In this document: piece by piece, positions 38,615 through 50,499 of the stretch
Layout of the letters: each line of letters begins with the position of its first letter
How positions within the stretch are numbered: position 1 is the stretch's first letter
Assembly: GCA_037957365.1 (NCBI GenBank)
Contig: JARHVA010000002.1
Coordinates: forward strand, 2,019,001 to 2,083,000
Reading direction: 5' to 3'
DNA: 64,000 nucleotides
Source of the DNA: Torreya grandis
Taxonomy: Eukaryota > Streptophyta > Pinopsida > Cupressales > Taxaceae
Notes under the pieces: generated by a model
Database searches by the model: none
What the model was told of the DNA's origin: nothing
Seen by the model: only the letters and a program-made list of their open reading frames with translations
Position numbers and translations under genes: made by a program

Positions 38615-41600
38615 CCTATCATAGTACAAGATCCTTATAAATAATTAACTCAAGAGGAGCAAAGGAGATTGGTTGTTGAGAGGCTCAAACTTGTCAAATT
38701 ATGCATTGATTCCAGGCAATAGAATCTATAGGTTTGAAGAGATAAAATGACCTTGACAGTTTAAGGTGTTTTAAAGCATGCTCTTATGTCTTGAATGAAC
38801 TCATAAAGTGTAAATTATATCAAATGTACATGGATAAGTTTATTATGATGTTTCAAGAACTAAATATGCATCCAAAGGCCTTTTAGATCATAAATATGAC
38901 CCTACAGGCTGGTTGTAGGGTCACCATGAAGTTTAGGCTAGAGACTTTTAGGATAGTTTTCAATCTAAGCACAAAAGGAATAGTTAAAATTATAATATGG
39001 GGTTTATATCTTCAAGGAATGTTTTATTTCAATTTTCAAGGCCTAGAGCATATAAAACATCTATAGGACCCCACACAGTCAGCCATAGTTGATTGTGACA
39101 GGCAGAGAGCAAGTTAATTGGATTCTTTAAGGTGTTTATAGCTCAAATAGGTAAATAATAGGTTTTAAAAATGATAAAATATATTTTAAGGTTTCAATAG
39201 GGTAAGTAATTGATTTAAAATTTTATCTCGCTCTAAACATCTATAGATACCTTCCCAAAAAGGCCAATACAATCAAAAATCTATGTATACAATCAGTAGA
39301 CAATGAGCAAAGGGAGTAGGTTTAATGAGGCCTAACCTATAAAAGGTGGAGAGAATGGATAAAATAATATATAATATGATCCTAAATGACTCAATAAATT
39401 TTTTAAATTTTTTTCTCAAGCCTAAAACCATCAACAATCACCTATAGGAATAGTGCCTAGCCATGAAAGACACAATCAAGAGATACACTTTGTTTTGAGA
39501 GCCTAAGGTGTGAGGTGGATAAGAGAATATATTAATTTAATACTGGAAACCTATATGTAATTTTTTTAATTTTATTTTAATCCTAATTCAACAAATGCAC
39601 ACCTATAAGGGTCATTCTTGAGGGAGTAAAATAGGACACAATCAAGATTTTGTGTACAGTCTTGACTAAAAGAAGTGGTTTTAAGGGCTATCAAGGGTAT
39701 CCAATGAATTTTAAAGATAAAAATGTTTAAAACATCCTAAAAATTATTTTTTCCCCTGAATTTTATCTCTCCCATGAAACTAATTCCAATAAGAGTTCAA
39801 AACAAGCCAAATATAGTCAAAGTGTGCACAGTTTGCCTTCAAGAAGTCTATCTAGGAATTTGAGGCTTTTGGAGGGTCTAGGATTAATATCAAGGGATAA
39901 AATTTTTTAGATGGAATATTTAATACTTTTATAACACTATAAATTATCCACCATTATCTAAATAAGTAGGGGATTTCCCTCTATTTTGTCTCAAAAAGAG
40001 GGCACTCCCTTATGAGCACAAACTGGTAGTTTTGGTGAAGGATAGTAGATGGATGGTCTTAGGAGCTATTTAAACCTATAAAATAGTTTTTCTTAGTTGT
40101 ATATAATCCAATAAAATTTATAAAACACCTCACAGGATAATGTAACTTGGTAGTATGGTCTCAACCCTTAGAGTTGTAGTCAAGCCCGCAAGGCATATTA
40201 AGGCCTATAAGCCAAATAGAGAACACTCTCATTTATAGTATGGAGTGATCATTATAACCTATATATTCATGTTTATTTGGTTATCTTAGATGTTTTTTAT
40301 CTATTTTATTATAGATAAGGCATCAAAAAGGTCATTGTGGGTTTAATATTAAAGACAGACATACTAGGCATGACTAGACCTAATGTTCAAATGAAGAGTC
40401 AGTTACACTTTTAGCATTATATATGAGATATAACATATTATAACATGTTAATAACTTCAATAAATGTGTGTTTCATCTTCTAAATTTCATATAAAACATC
40501 AAGAAGGTCACTTTTAGCTCAAAAACTAACTTAGACCTGCAAAGAATAAGAGAACAAGCTTGATAGGTCAAATTCCAATGCTCATATCTTTCATGAAGCC
40601 TTGCATGGGAGCCAAATAGGTTTATAGGATTTATAATAGGTATAAAATAACCACTTTTTGGAATTTTTTTCAACTCCAACTTCAAATCTTTGTGAACAAA
40701 CCTTAAGAGGTCAAATTGCTCAAAACCCTTGATAAACCCTTACAAGGACCAGTTCAGAGAAATAGAGTTATAAATATACTCTAATGTACTATTTTTCTTA
40801 TTATTATGATTTTACCTTGTATATTACTCCCTAAAACTACTCCCCATGATTTTTGGTTGTGCAGAATTATATGAACAAGGTGCAAAATAGGGTATTTTTT
40901 ACGATTTTATGTGTTTTTAGGTTACAAGAGGTTTCAAGAGATGAAATAAAGTTTTTGAGGAATATTAGGAATTTTAATAACCACTAATGTCCATTTAAAT
41001 CTTCATAAAAACTCTTAAGTGTTCAAATAAATAGCTTCATGTTAGTCAGTCAAAATTAGCATATTAGACAAGCTAGTGAGAAAGGTGGAAAACTTCAAGT
41101 GGGGTGATTTCAAGGTGTGTCTAATGTTTATTATGATATTTAAGGTATTTAAAATTATCATCCACTCCCTTACATTTATTTTCATGAGAAAATAAAGCCA
41201 AATTTGTGGACAAGTGTGTAGGGTGCATGAAGGAGGAGTTTTGTGGACTACAAATGTTGATGGATCACTTCTAGATGATTCCAATTAACCAAGCATACAA
41301 AAAATACATGGAGAGGCATGTATGAAATTAATCCCATTAATTATAATCATTATACCTATCCCTAATCATTTTTTGGATGTTTAAACAGGTCCAAATCATG
41401 AATGCTATTTTATGAGCCAAAATGAGGAGTTTATGCCACTTTACAAGAGTTTGATGACTTGAATGGACACTTGTACTTCCTAACCTTGCATGGTTCATCC
41501 CATATCCTCTTCTCATGCATTATTAACTAATTTTATCATCTTGACAAGTTTCCTTGTGACCCTTATACTTCTCTCTTCTCCTATCTCTCTCAAGTACTAT

Positions 41601-42277
41601 AAGAACTAGCCATTTTGGCCATTGTAACTTATGTTCCACCTAAGTATGGTGAAGCCCTACTCATTTTCATACCATTTGATCAATAATACAAATAATTTTT
41701 ACCTCTTCATGACTTTTCATAATTTTTTTTTACTTGGATGATGAATCTTGCTTAATGAAGATTATGGATTCCTTAACATGTTGTCTCATTATTTCACCCT
41801 ATTTGCAATTGGAAAGCTTCTTTTTGTAGGTAATGTGAGGTGTTCTTGGAATTATCAAGGATTTAGTGAGTTATTATTTTCATTATTGATATTTAAGGCC
41901 TCTTATATACTCCTCCTAGTTTTGCACATCCATCCATAACCTCATAATTTAACATTGATGTGAGAAGATGCAGATTGGAAAAGTGTATGTTCAGTTTGTC
42001 CCTTGTTTTCATGTGTAACATGTAGCTCATTGGACTTCATAATATTAAATGGTGTATCACCTCCCTTAGAATATTTTTCTTTTAGTTATTTCTATCCATT
42101 TTCCCCCCAAAGATTAGGTGTAGTTTCAATCCAAAGTGGTACATCAAGGAAGCCAACCCTATCTATAAATTCACCTCATCATTAGGCTACCCACAAGCCT
42201 AGAGGTGTTTTCATTGTACCACTTGGATGAGGAGAGATTTTCCATATTCTCAAAGGTTTCAAATCCAAGTGATAAAA
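38615..42277 (+). mobile_element. Element B 3' LTR, second part
   Basis: Starts with the duplicated CCTAT and is collinear with 11680-14329 and then 26135-26624. It contains about 0.5 kb (roughly 39750-40240) absent from the 5' LTR. It ends at GATAAAA, followed by the TSD AATAT (42278-42282). It retains the uninterrupted target site of element A at 41746-41750. Confidence 0.88.
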
Positions 42278-42282
42278 AATAT

Positions 42283-43532
42283 ACAGTTTATAGTCATTAA
42301 AAAGAATATAATATCCCTTTAATGGAGATATTTATAATTAAACACCATTCAAACCATAGTTTGATCCTCTTCTAACTGCTCTTAAGCCACACCTATAACC
42401 TTATGGGTTTTTTCCATATATAAAAATAATAGGCCTAGGTCCCTATTTGTACTTAAACCCCTTGGACCTCTACAGTTGTCATCTCTGCATACTTGAAACT
42501 TTCCAATTGAATGCACATCTTTTGGTAATATATTATCTTAGATGCATTCCCCTTGTCAATGTCGTGCCATATTCCTTTTCCCTTTTGGCATATGATTTAT
42601 CTAGTATGGATCAAACTTGTCTTGATTCCTTTCCATCAGCATCATCCTTTCCTAACTACCTACAACTTATCATTATCTCATTAAATTCATTCTTATCATC
42701 AAGTGTATTTCCTTTCATTTGATGTGTGCTTTTATATCTTACATCCATTGGACATCATTTATCCTTTATTGAGTCTTCGTCTTCTATACACATGATCTTA
42801 AGAATATTGTACTTGTTGAAAGCCTTTAAATATTTATCAATGGATCTTAATTTCACATTATGTTTTCAGAAAACATGTATAATTTCCTTAATTATGACTA
42901 TAGGGTCAATATTCCCTCTAGTTTCTTGGGATAAAAACACAAGTCCTAAGAAAGTATGAGTATCAAACATTAGAGATGTGAATTTAGAGAATAAAGTCCT
43001 AAATTCTAAGTTAGTGTGGAGGATGTACAAGGATCATCTTAAAGGATGTAACAAGGTTGTGTGAGGAAAATATCTAGAAAGTGAGTAATTGGAAAGGTTT
43101 TTCATAGTGGAAAACCTCCCTTAAGGCTCAATCATATGTAATAATGTCACAAAGGTCAAATATATTATCCTAAAATTTTCCTTTTGGTAATGTAAAGGGG
43201 ATCAAGGGTAGATTTATGGAGGGATACCTGTATCAAAGGAAAACCCTTGGACAAAGACCCAAATGTTAGCATCCTAAATAATAAAGCTATTCAGAAATGG
43301 ATAACTAAGGTGAAGTATACTAGGAGGAGATTCATATCAAGGGTGTGAAAACCAAAACTTGGAGATACTTCAATTTCTAGGATTGTAATGAGGAAGAAAT
43401 AAAAGTAAGAATGAACAATATTTTGTTAATATTTTGGGTCTCGCATAATGATGAGGAGGACTACATGGGATGGAACCATAAAGGTTTGAGCAAGCATAAT
43501 TTTTTTATAGGATATCAGTAATATATAGGAAT
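42283..43532. other. Unassigned region
   Basis: No recognisable domain on either strand. Open frames at 42447-42722 and 42726-42959 lack motifs. 43200-43460 has some plus-strand coding feel (Lys/Arg-rich, KPKLGDTSISRI) but I cannot place it. Confidence 0.35.
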
Positions 43533-43987
43533 TGTTAAAATCTAAAATGGGTCTAGGATAACTAAAACAACCTCAATACATTCACCCATAATACATGCAT
43601 AATTATATAACATTAAAGCAAAGAACAAAGACATGTTTAAGGTAGAATGAATACCAAATATATTGAAGCACAGATGTGAAGGAGGGTTCATTCCCCTCCT
43701 CACAATAATATTACATTGAACTAACCTGGACCTTTACCCTCTAGCTTCTTACATAGATTAATATGTATGTTTAACATTTGGAAGGCATATCTACCTTTTA
43801 GGGATATTAGTTCAAATTAGTCAAAATATGATTTGAGGATAATCACTAAAGAGATATTATTATTTATAAATAACTTTTAAATAAGCTATTAATAATGATG
43901 TACACATAATGTGTTCTTTATTCATAAAGAATATAATTATAAGTGCATCTTAGACAATAAAATAATATGTCCTATTATACATTGACA
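43533..43987 (-). mobile_element. 3' LTR of the minus-strand copia-type element
   Basis: 455 bp. Plus-strand ends are TGTTAAAATC and ACATTGACA. It is collinear with 45797-46267 through 'acattcacccata', 'taaagcaaagaa', 'gaaggagggt', 'cctctagctt' and 'ttatacattgaca/aatatacattaaca'. Confidence 0.8.
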
Positions 43988-45394
43988 CCCCTTTAAGATG
44001 TACTATGTAAAAGTAAAGGATGAATGAAGCTAAAATGGACTGATTAAACTTTAAAAAGATGTTATGTATGGAATTTTGTGTATATCAACACCCCCACTTA
44101 AGAGAAACTTAGAGAAAGTGAGAAAATGAGGTAAATTTAAGATATGGGTCCCAAAGATAAGGCCATGTTAGCTACCACGTACAATAAGTAAAAAAAAATA
44201 GTAGTGATAATTATAAAGACTAAGTTCAAAGATGAAATGGTACTGAATATGAGGTTATACTTTAAATTTTAGGATGTTGAACATAAATGACACACTTGAG
44301 CATGTAAATAGTATATCTTTGATGACTAAGGCATGAGTGGAACAAATCTATTTATCAAGATGTTAAGTAAGTGCTTTCCAAGTTTTTAAGAAGCATCAAC
44401 CCAAGTACAAGAATCCTTAATATAGATCTCATAAACTTAACATGCATGTGTATCAGATAGACACAAAGGTATTAACCATTGATAGGAAAATTCTTGCAAA
44501 GAGATAAGTTTGACTATATTATTGTGAGAAAAAATTATTTACTCTAAACATGACACATTTTTAATATTCATGATTAATGGATAAAAATTTTATGTTTTTG
44601 TATTCATAAATATTCAAAAACATTAGTTACTCAAAAAAAAATAGTACAAAATGAATGTTCCAGCTTAGGCAAGGTGAGTGTGGAGAATGAGCAATCTGTG
44701 TGGATCCTAAGGTAGTTGAAAAGGCATGGTATGCTTAGGGTCAAAAAAGCATGGGATCAAATAAAATAAAATATTAAAACACATTTTATTTGACATAAAA
44801 TCAAAAATATAATGACATAATTGTGTTCTCAAAAAAATATATAGTTTTAAAAACAATCACTAATAAATTGTTTCGTATGTGAAAGATATAGACTATTTTA
44901 GCTATCTAACATTGGATATTTCACCAAGGTGTTACATCATGTATAGCTCATTGAATATAAAATATGATTACAAATTTTAATTCTTATTTAAAACTTATAT
45001 GATTTATTTAAAAATGGCACTCAATTACAAGTTTAGATGAAGAAGTCATGGTCTCGGCAAGTCACATGTCATGAGCAAGAGATGATGAATCATGCCTATC
45101 AAAGAGACCTCCTATATATTTCCTATGAGATGTCTCATGAGTTAAAATTGATTCCACCAAATAATATATTATGAAAAATACACACTTAAAAAATGGCACT
45201 CAAAATGAAGTTCGTATAAGGAAGTTATGTTCATTTCAAGTTTGAATTTTATTGTTTTATTTTGCATTTTAATTTTTATTTTATTTTTTAAATTATTACT
45301 AATTCAATTTTAAATATATATATATAATTATGCAAAAATAAAATTAAAAAATCATGTAAAGAGGCCACTAGTGACTTGATTCCAACCTTGATAA

Positions 45395-45745
45395 CTTTTA
45401 CTTCATAAGTCCATTTCAAGTGAAATAGAATTATAAAGTGGATTTATCATATGTTTAGGATGTGATGATGAGGTGAGGTCAAAATCACTCCAGGGAGTTC
45501 CAAAAGTTATAGATCTCAAAAAAAAATTCTTCAATGCAATAACTAGTGTAGTAGTTATTACATAAGCTCAAACTTCATAACATTTATTACAAGAGTCCAT
45601 TTCAAGTGAAAAAAATCTAAATTAAATTTATCAAATGTTTTATATATGATGGTGAGGTAAAAATCACTCCAAGAATCTCTAGAAACTACATGTCTAAAAA
45701 AACTCCTTCAATGCAAAAATAAGTGTAATAATTATTCTAAAATCT
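45395..45745. repeat. ~180-bp imperfect tandem duplication
   Basis: Two units (about 45395-45565 and 45575-45745) share 'agtccatttcaagtgaaa', 'aaaatcactccA', 'tcttcaatgcaa' and 'gtagtaattatt'-type segments in the same order. It lies inside the minus-strand element next to its PBS. Confidence 0.65.
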
Positions 45746-45780
45746 CGAATTAAGGAAAACCATAGAGGTGAAGCTTGTAT

Positions 45781-45796
45781 AGAAGCTTTGATACCA
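45781..45796 (-). other. Copia-type primer-binding site (initiator tRNA-Met type)
   Basis: Reads TGGTATCAAAGCTTCT on the minus strand directly next to the LTR end. TGGTATCA-GC is the usual plant Ty1/copia PBS, complementary to initiator tRNA-Met. It fixes the element's orientation. Confidence 0.8.
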
Positions 45797-46267
45797 TGTT
45801 AAATAATGGAATGAGTTTCGGATAACTAAATCAAGATCAAGACATTCACCCATAGTGTATGTATATGTGTATAAGCTTAAAGCAAAGAAAACATATGTGT
45901 TTAAGGTATAATGAATATAAAAACTATTAAAGCACATATGTGAAGGAGGGTCAATGGGTCTCCTTATAAGAATATTACAATCAACCAACCTTGACCCTTG
46001 TCCTCTAGCTTCATATATAGATGAGTAATTAGGCTTAGGGTTTGGAATGCATCTCTATCTTTTAGGGAGACTAGATCAAAATAGGCAAACCCTGATTTTA
46101 ACATAACCACAATAAATATATTGTAATTTATAAATAACTTATTTATTAGTTAATATAAATAATTTATGGATAATGTTGTGCACATAAGGTGTGTTTTATC
46201 CATAAAATATATAATTACAGTTACATATTAGACAATACAATAGTGTATGTCCTAATATACATTAACA
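45797..46267 (-). mobile_element. 5' LTR of the minus-strand copia-type element
   Basis: 471 bp, plus-strand TGTTAAATAATGG to ATACATTAACA. Unexpectedly, beyond it (46268-46280) the minus strand reads CTTAAGTGGGGA, a copia polypurine tract. The LTR therefore also looks like the 3' LTR of a second unit to the right. Confidence 0.78.
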
Positions 46268-46410
46268 TCCCCACTTAAGATATACTTAATGAAAGGAGAG
46301 ATCGAAGAGAGCTACATTAGCCTAAGTAGGCTTAGAAAATATGTTGTGTACTTAAATATGAACCTCCCTAACCCTTACCCTAAAAATAAATAGAATAGAT
46401 TTAGAATTTC

Positions 46411-46567
46411 AAAGCATGGATGAAGGTTAATGTGTTCTTGTGGTTGGATATGATGACAAAACATTAATAGGATAACATATTAAGAGAAAAAGCATAGATG
46501 AAGGTTAATGTGTTCTTGTGGTTGGATATGCATGAGAAAAAATTAATAGTATAACATATTAAGAGAA
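46411..46567. repeat. 78-bp tandem duplication
   Basis: Units at 46411-46488 and 46489-46567 share AAAGCAT(G/A)GATGAAGG, TTCTTGTGGTTGGATATG and TAGGATAACATATTAAG with few differences. The duplication looks recent relative to its surroundings. Confidence 0.88.
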
Positions 46568-46779
46568 GATTCTTTTCAGGCCCCAAAATATTCCCCATCT
46601 ATGAAGATGAGGGGAAGAGATTAATCATATTCTTATGTAATGATCATTTGCTCATGTAATTCAGGATATATTTCTTTCTAGTTTCAATACTCCTTCAGTT
46701 AAAGATCAAACCCTATAAATGAAAGTGTCTTATTAATGAACCCAACTAGGGCTCAAAATTATATAGGATACATGGAAGA

Positions 46780-47440
46780 TGGCCTTTATAATGATAGGTT
46801 TATGCATATGGATTAAAAGGAACTCCAAAATTTTCATCAATTTCAAAATAACTACTAAACAAGTCTAGAAAAAGTTGGTTAGAAATATAAATGAGGCCAC
46901 TTCTAATTGGTTGAAGAAGAATAACAATCAATATTATATAGTTGAGTATTTTTTGGAACTAGCCAAAGATTAGGGTTTCTTTTGATGTGTTTTGAGGTAA
47001 AAATAAAAAATGAATGAGGACAGTATGTAAGAAATCCTATCTAAGCTAGTAAAAGCTAAATTTTGGTGGAGCTTCTAATAAATATATTATAGAATTGAGA
47101 GTAAGTTGTATCATAATAGATCACATAGTAAATATGGTGGTCTTTAGAGCTACCTACTATGGTCTAAATTGTAATAATGTTACAGAAAGAGTGGGTTTGA
47201 TTAAGGCGTTGGAGTTGGAAATAATTCATTGAGTCCTCTACCTTAAGGTGGAAGGGGATTATAAAAGACTTAATAATGGATCCAGTAAAGGAACTATGAA
47301 ATACTAGAGACTTTAATTTCTCATTAAGGATATTAAAAAATTAGAGAAGACTTTACACAATGTAAGGTACAAACATTGTTACATAAAAAGTAAAAGGAAA
47401 ACACTTGGCCTATCGATCATGACATTTGGGAAAAGAAATA
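46780..47440 (+). pseudogene. LINE-like C-terminal region with plant RNase H (RVT_3) domain
   Basis: The frame gives IGLCIWIKRNSKIF and NEATSNWLKK, resembling the 'iWkeRNkriF' helix that precedes the RNase H of plant LINEs. After a gap come VVFRATYYGLNCNNVTERVG, LIKALELEIIH and YLKVEGDYKRL, matching the 'tNN.aE..al..gLelA...g...l.vEgDS' region. LEKTLHNVRYKHCYIKSKRK matches the 'f.hv.Re.N' end. Stops and residue changes (GDY for GDS) show it is dead. The RT portion was not found upstream. Confidence 0.6.
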
Positions 47441-47659
47441 AATATTGAAGGAAATGAAAAGAATATGTTGAGATATCAGTAGTACAATGAGCTCAATAAA
47501 TTGTCTATTAAAATGGGGCCTAAATGCAGAAACCCGCCCATAGTGATTCATTAAAGTGATGTTCACAATGTTCAAGATGATAGTCAAAGAGTTAATCATT
47601 ATTTGATATTTTTATAAAATGCTCTTGAGACTAATTGAATTACGCTTCATTTATTTCCT

Positions 47660-47950
47660 TTTGGTTCTAAAATTTAATAATAAAAAGTAGACATGCATGA
47701 TCCTAAAGTATAAATATACATGTTTGCTTTCTATAAAATCATGTGTGCTTGATTTCAATTAAAAAAACATACATGATAAAAGTAAGCATGAAAAATCATC
47801 CATGCATGATAAAAGTAAGCATGTAAAATCATGCATGCATGATTAAAATAAAGCATAAAAATATTATAAGTTATTTTTAGAGTGCATGCATGAAAATTTT
47901 GAATTTTCTTTTTAGAATTCATGCAAATTATGCACGTTTGTTTTAGAAAT
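47660..47950. repeat. Cluster of CATGCATGAT / TAAGCATG short repeats
   Basis: Variants of CATGCATGATAAAAGTAAGC and its pieces recur near 47692, 47767, 47802, 47838 and 47886. Short subterminal repeats are typical near the ends of CACTA transposons, and a CACTA transposase remnant lies immediately to the right. The link is inference. Confidence 0.45.
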
Positions 47951-47990
47951 CATGAAAAGGTAGGATTGAAAAAGAAAAGAACAAAGAAAG

Positions 47991-48000
47991 TCAATTTTTT

Positions 48001-48049
<49 letters not shown>

Positions 48050-48446
48050 TTGTTATAAATTCAACATGTAATTTGGAGATATTTGAGATTAATACATTTT
48101 TTACTTGGAAAAAAAAATCAGAATTAGATCCTTGTAGCTTTGGTAATTGATTAGAAAACCTATTCAACACTTTCATGTACCACTCTAGCTATAACATCCA
48201 CCTTAGGTTAGAAACACCAACTAAGTTAACATTTTCCACCAAATGAACCAATAGGTGCACTTGAGAATCAAATAAACTAACTATAAATTCATTATCATAC
48301 ATGCACACAATTTCAACAATCTCATATCTCATAGCTTGTACCTTGGACAAGACAATCTCCTTTAATGTCAACGACCTTAAATTTTTTGAAAGAAGATGTA
48401 AAGCCTCACACAGGGAACATGAAAGGCATATGTCTTGACTCAACAC
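47991..48446 (-). pseudogene. CACTA (En/Spm) transposase C-terminal part, DUF4218-like
   Basis: The minus-strand frame 48446-48189 reads LHLLSKNLRSLTLKEIVL, EIVEIVCMYDN and SLFDSQVHLLVHLVENVNLV, ending SNLRWML. This follows the DUF4218 pattern 'FF..MvHL.vHLv.Ev.lgGPv..RWMyp'. After a frameshift, 48176-48090 gives MKVLNRFSNQLPKLQGSNSD, the next conserved piece ('yMk.LK.yv.N.a.PEGSia'). DUF4218 follows TNP2 in plant CACTA elements, and TNP2 pieces lie upstream on the same strand. Confidence 0.75.
48004..48048. repeat. (TA)n microsatellite
   Basis: About 45 bp of uninterrupted TA, just after the DUF4218-like remnant on the minus strand. Confidence 0.95.
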
Positions 48447-48949
48447 AAGAGAAAATATATGATGTCACATAATTAATAATTATATTACAAGTACGTTATA
48501 CAGATCAAGATAAATAAGTAGGATATAAATTGTGTTGGAGATAAAAAAAAGTATTATATGACATAACTTTGTTATATTGTGTCAATTGTGTGTTTTAAGA
48601 TGAGTTATTTGACCATCAATAGTGAATGTACATTTTAAATTTGAGCCATAGTTACATGGTGTCTTTGACATGAATTTATTCACAATTTATTTATACTTCT
48701 TTATTAAGACCCATTCATGTTTTGGGCCCGTAACAATATTTTTTCATCTTGTTTGTGACGTGTCTCTATATAGACTCATAACATTCTTAGATGTGTGCAT
48801 TAGATCTAGGAGACACTTGATATCCAAAAAGATAACTAATAAAAAACTATGAAATAGAGACAATTTTTTCATCCCATCAAACATCATAACATTGCTTCCA
48901 CCATTTATTTCAACTTCCTTAGTTTTGCAACACTATAACCACTTTGTAG

Positions 48950-49900
48950 TTGAAAAACGCAATGGAGCTTCCTTGTTTTTTATGTTTTTATTATAGATTT
49001 TTTTTGTGGACATGAAATATATGGGCCATTTACAAGAACTGTATATGACTGTCATAGACATATTTTTTGTTTTCTTTTTCCCATCTCCATTATAGCTATT
49101 CACCACACCTTGAACACTTATATTTTCCTTTTGTTGTAAGATCTGAGTATCCTACAAGTTATTGATAATCATGATTTATCAAGACTAATATACCATACAT
49201 TGTAAATTTTATTTTTCCAAATGGTCTTGATACATCACACATTTTCACATAATTCCATAAAAGTCAAAGCTCATCTATAAGGGGCTCTAAATAGATGTCA
49301 TTATTTTTAGTTTGAAGTTTTCTAGGTTTAAGTACGACTAACATGGGAAGATATTATCTTATCATACACCATACGTGGATGTCACAATTAATTAAAACAA
49401 CCAACAAAATTGATTAGCTTATTGAGATTTTAGAGCGAGGATTCAATCCATCTGGAGCTAGGACAAACCTTACATAGTGCTCTTCATTTCATAACTTTGT
49501 AGGACACATGTTCATGATGTGTTTCATAGTTTTATAGTCATTGGGTATTCATATGACTCCATTTTTTCTCTTGTTTTGACAATTCCATGTTATTAAGGCT
49601 GAAAATGACTTGTAATGGAAAAGATGTTGCAACCTAATGACATTTGGCTAATGCAAAACCTTATTAAGAATTATAAAGCTATGGATGATTTTTTTTTAAC
49701 AAGGGGATTTGCATTAGGAAAAATTGAGTTATCATACTATTTCATATATAATATGTGGTCATTAATATATGTATTATGAGTTTAATAATCAACACCTAAA
49801 GTTAAAGACATTTTTTTGAGCTTCCCCATCATTCAATGGAATTATTTTTTAGTAAAAAAAAAATATTTCAACAAAACTCATATAATCAGATCATATTTAT
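48950..49900 (-). pseudogene. CACTA (En/Spm) TNP2-type transposase core, degenerate
   Basis: TNP2 excises and inserts CACTA DNA transposons. On the minus strand, from high to low coordinates: IRLQHLFHYKSFSALITWN (matching 'PRLQRLF.s..tA..mtWH'), HYVRFVLAPDGLNPRSKIS (matching 'vRLGLasDGfNPf..mS', about 49480-49430), MLVVLKPRKLQTKNNDIYLE and PLIDEL (matching 'ipGPk.PgndiDvYL.PLidEL', about 49350-49275), then LVGYSDLTTKGKYKCSRCGE (matching 'LSGys.kG..aCp.C'), and ENKKYVYDSHIQFL (matching 'ki.YmghRrfLp', about 49080-49040). Many stops interrupt it. The N-terminus may extend to about 50450, with an acidic frame, but matches there are weak. Terminal inverted repeats were not located. Confidence 0.78.
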
Positions 49901-50499
49901 ATATCAATGACAATTAATTAACTATGTCAATGGCACTTGTAAAAAAAAATTAAATTTAAAAATAAATATAGTAAGTCATGCAAATGTTCAACCATTTAAA
50001 TCTTTCCTTTTAATTCCATCAAGGCCAATGTGGTAGTTATTGATGTCTTCATAACATACTTGCCTCAAATAATGGAGTCCCAACATATTTTTTTATAAAT
50101 TCAAGTTCTATGTACTAAATTTTTTTAAGCTTGATGTTCATAGTTAATGTCATCACCATCTTGAGAAGGATTGAACATGTTATTATCCACTATTTCATTG
50201 ACATATTTTTCGAAGTCATTAGCATCTATATCATTGATAATTCATCATGTTGTAAAACCACTTGCCAACATCATTTGTATCTTGATAAATCATTGGAGTG
50301 CAATGATTTTGAGGAAAACTATCTAATTCGATGAGAGTTTGTCTCCTCTAAAATTTATGTCTCTTTATCCAAGGACTCCTTGAGCTGTTCTCTACAATGT
50401 CTTTATATGTTTTTTGGATGCAAGTGTTAGATTAAGATGACACATAGACCATACATATTAAGAACATTCATCGTGTACCTAAAAGACATGAATAAATAA

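Larger units (their letters stand above)
10027..42277 (+). mobile_element. Element B: large non-autonomous gypsy-type LTR retrotransposon hosting elements A and C
   Basis: The 5' LTR is 10027-14329 plus 26130-26624. The internal region is 26625-29469. The 3' LTR is 29470-31146 plus 38615-42277. Both LTRs begin with TGTTGACC or a decayed TATTAACC and end near 'agtgataa'. Without the inserts the 5' LTR is about 4.8 kb and the 3' LTR about 5.3 kb, long for plant elements. The internal region is under 3 kb and has no protease, RT or integrase. That matches the LARD pattern (long LTRs, non-coding or non-pol interior). B is the oldest layer, because both A and C are inserted into its LTRs. Confidence 0.85.
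43533..46267 (-). mobile_element. Minus-strand Ty1/copia-type element (non-coding interior)
   Basis: Two related LTRs in reverse orientation (43533-43987 and 45797-46267) bracket 1.8 kb. On the minus strand the right LTR is the 5' LTR, followed by a copia-type primer-binding site (45781-45796). The left LTR is preceded on the minus strand by a purine tract CTTAAAGGGGTG (about 43986-43999). No gag-pol motif was found inside, so it is a non-autonomous or heavily deleted copy. Confidence 0.75.

Noticed and set aside
42447..42959. Two adjacent plus-strand open frames
   Set aside because: No motif, no neighbouring coding piece, and typical length for chance frames in AT-rich DNA.
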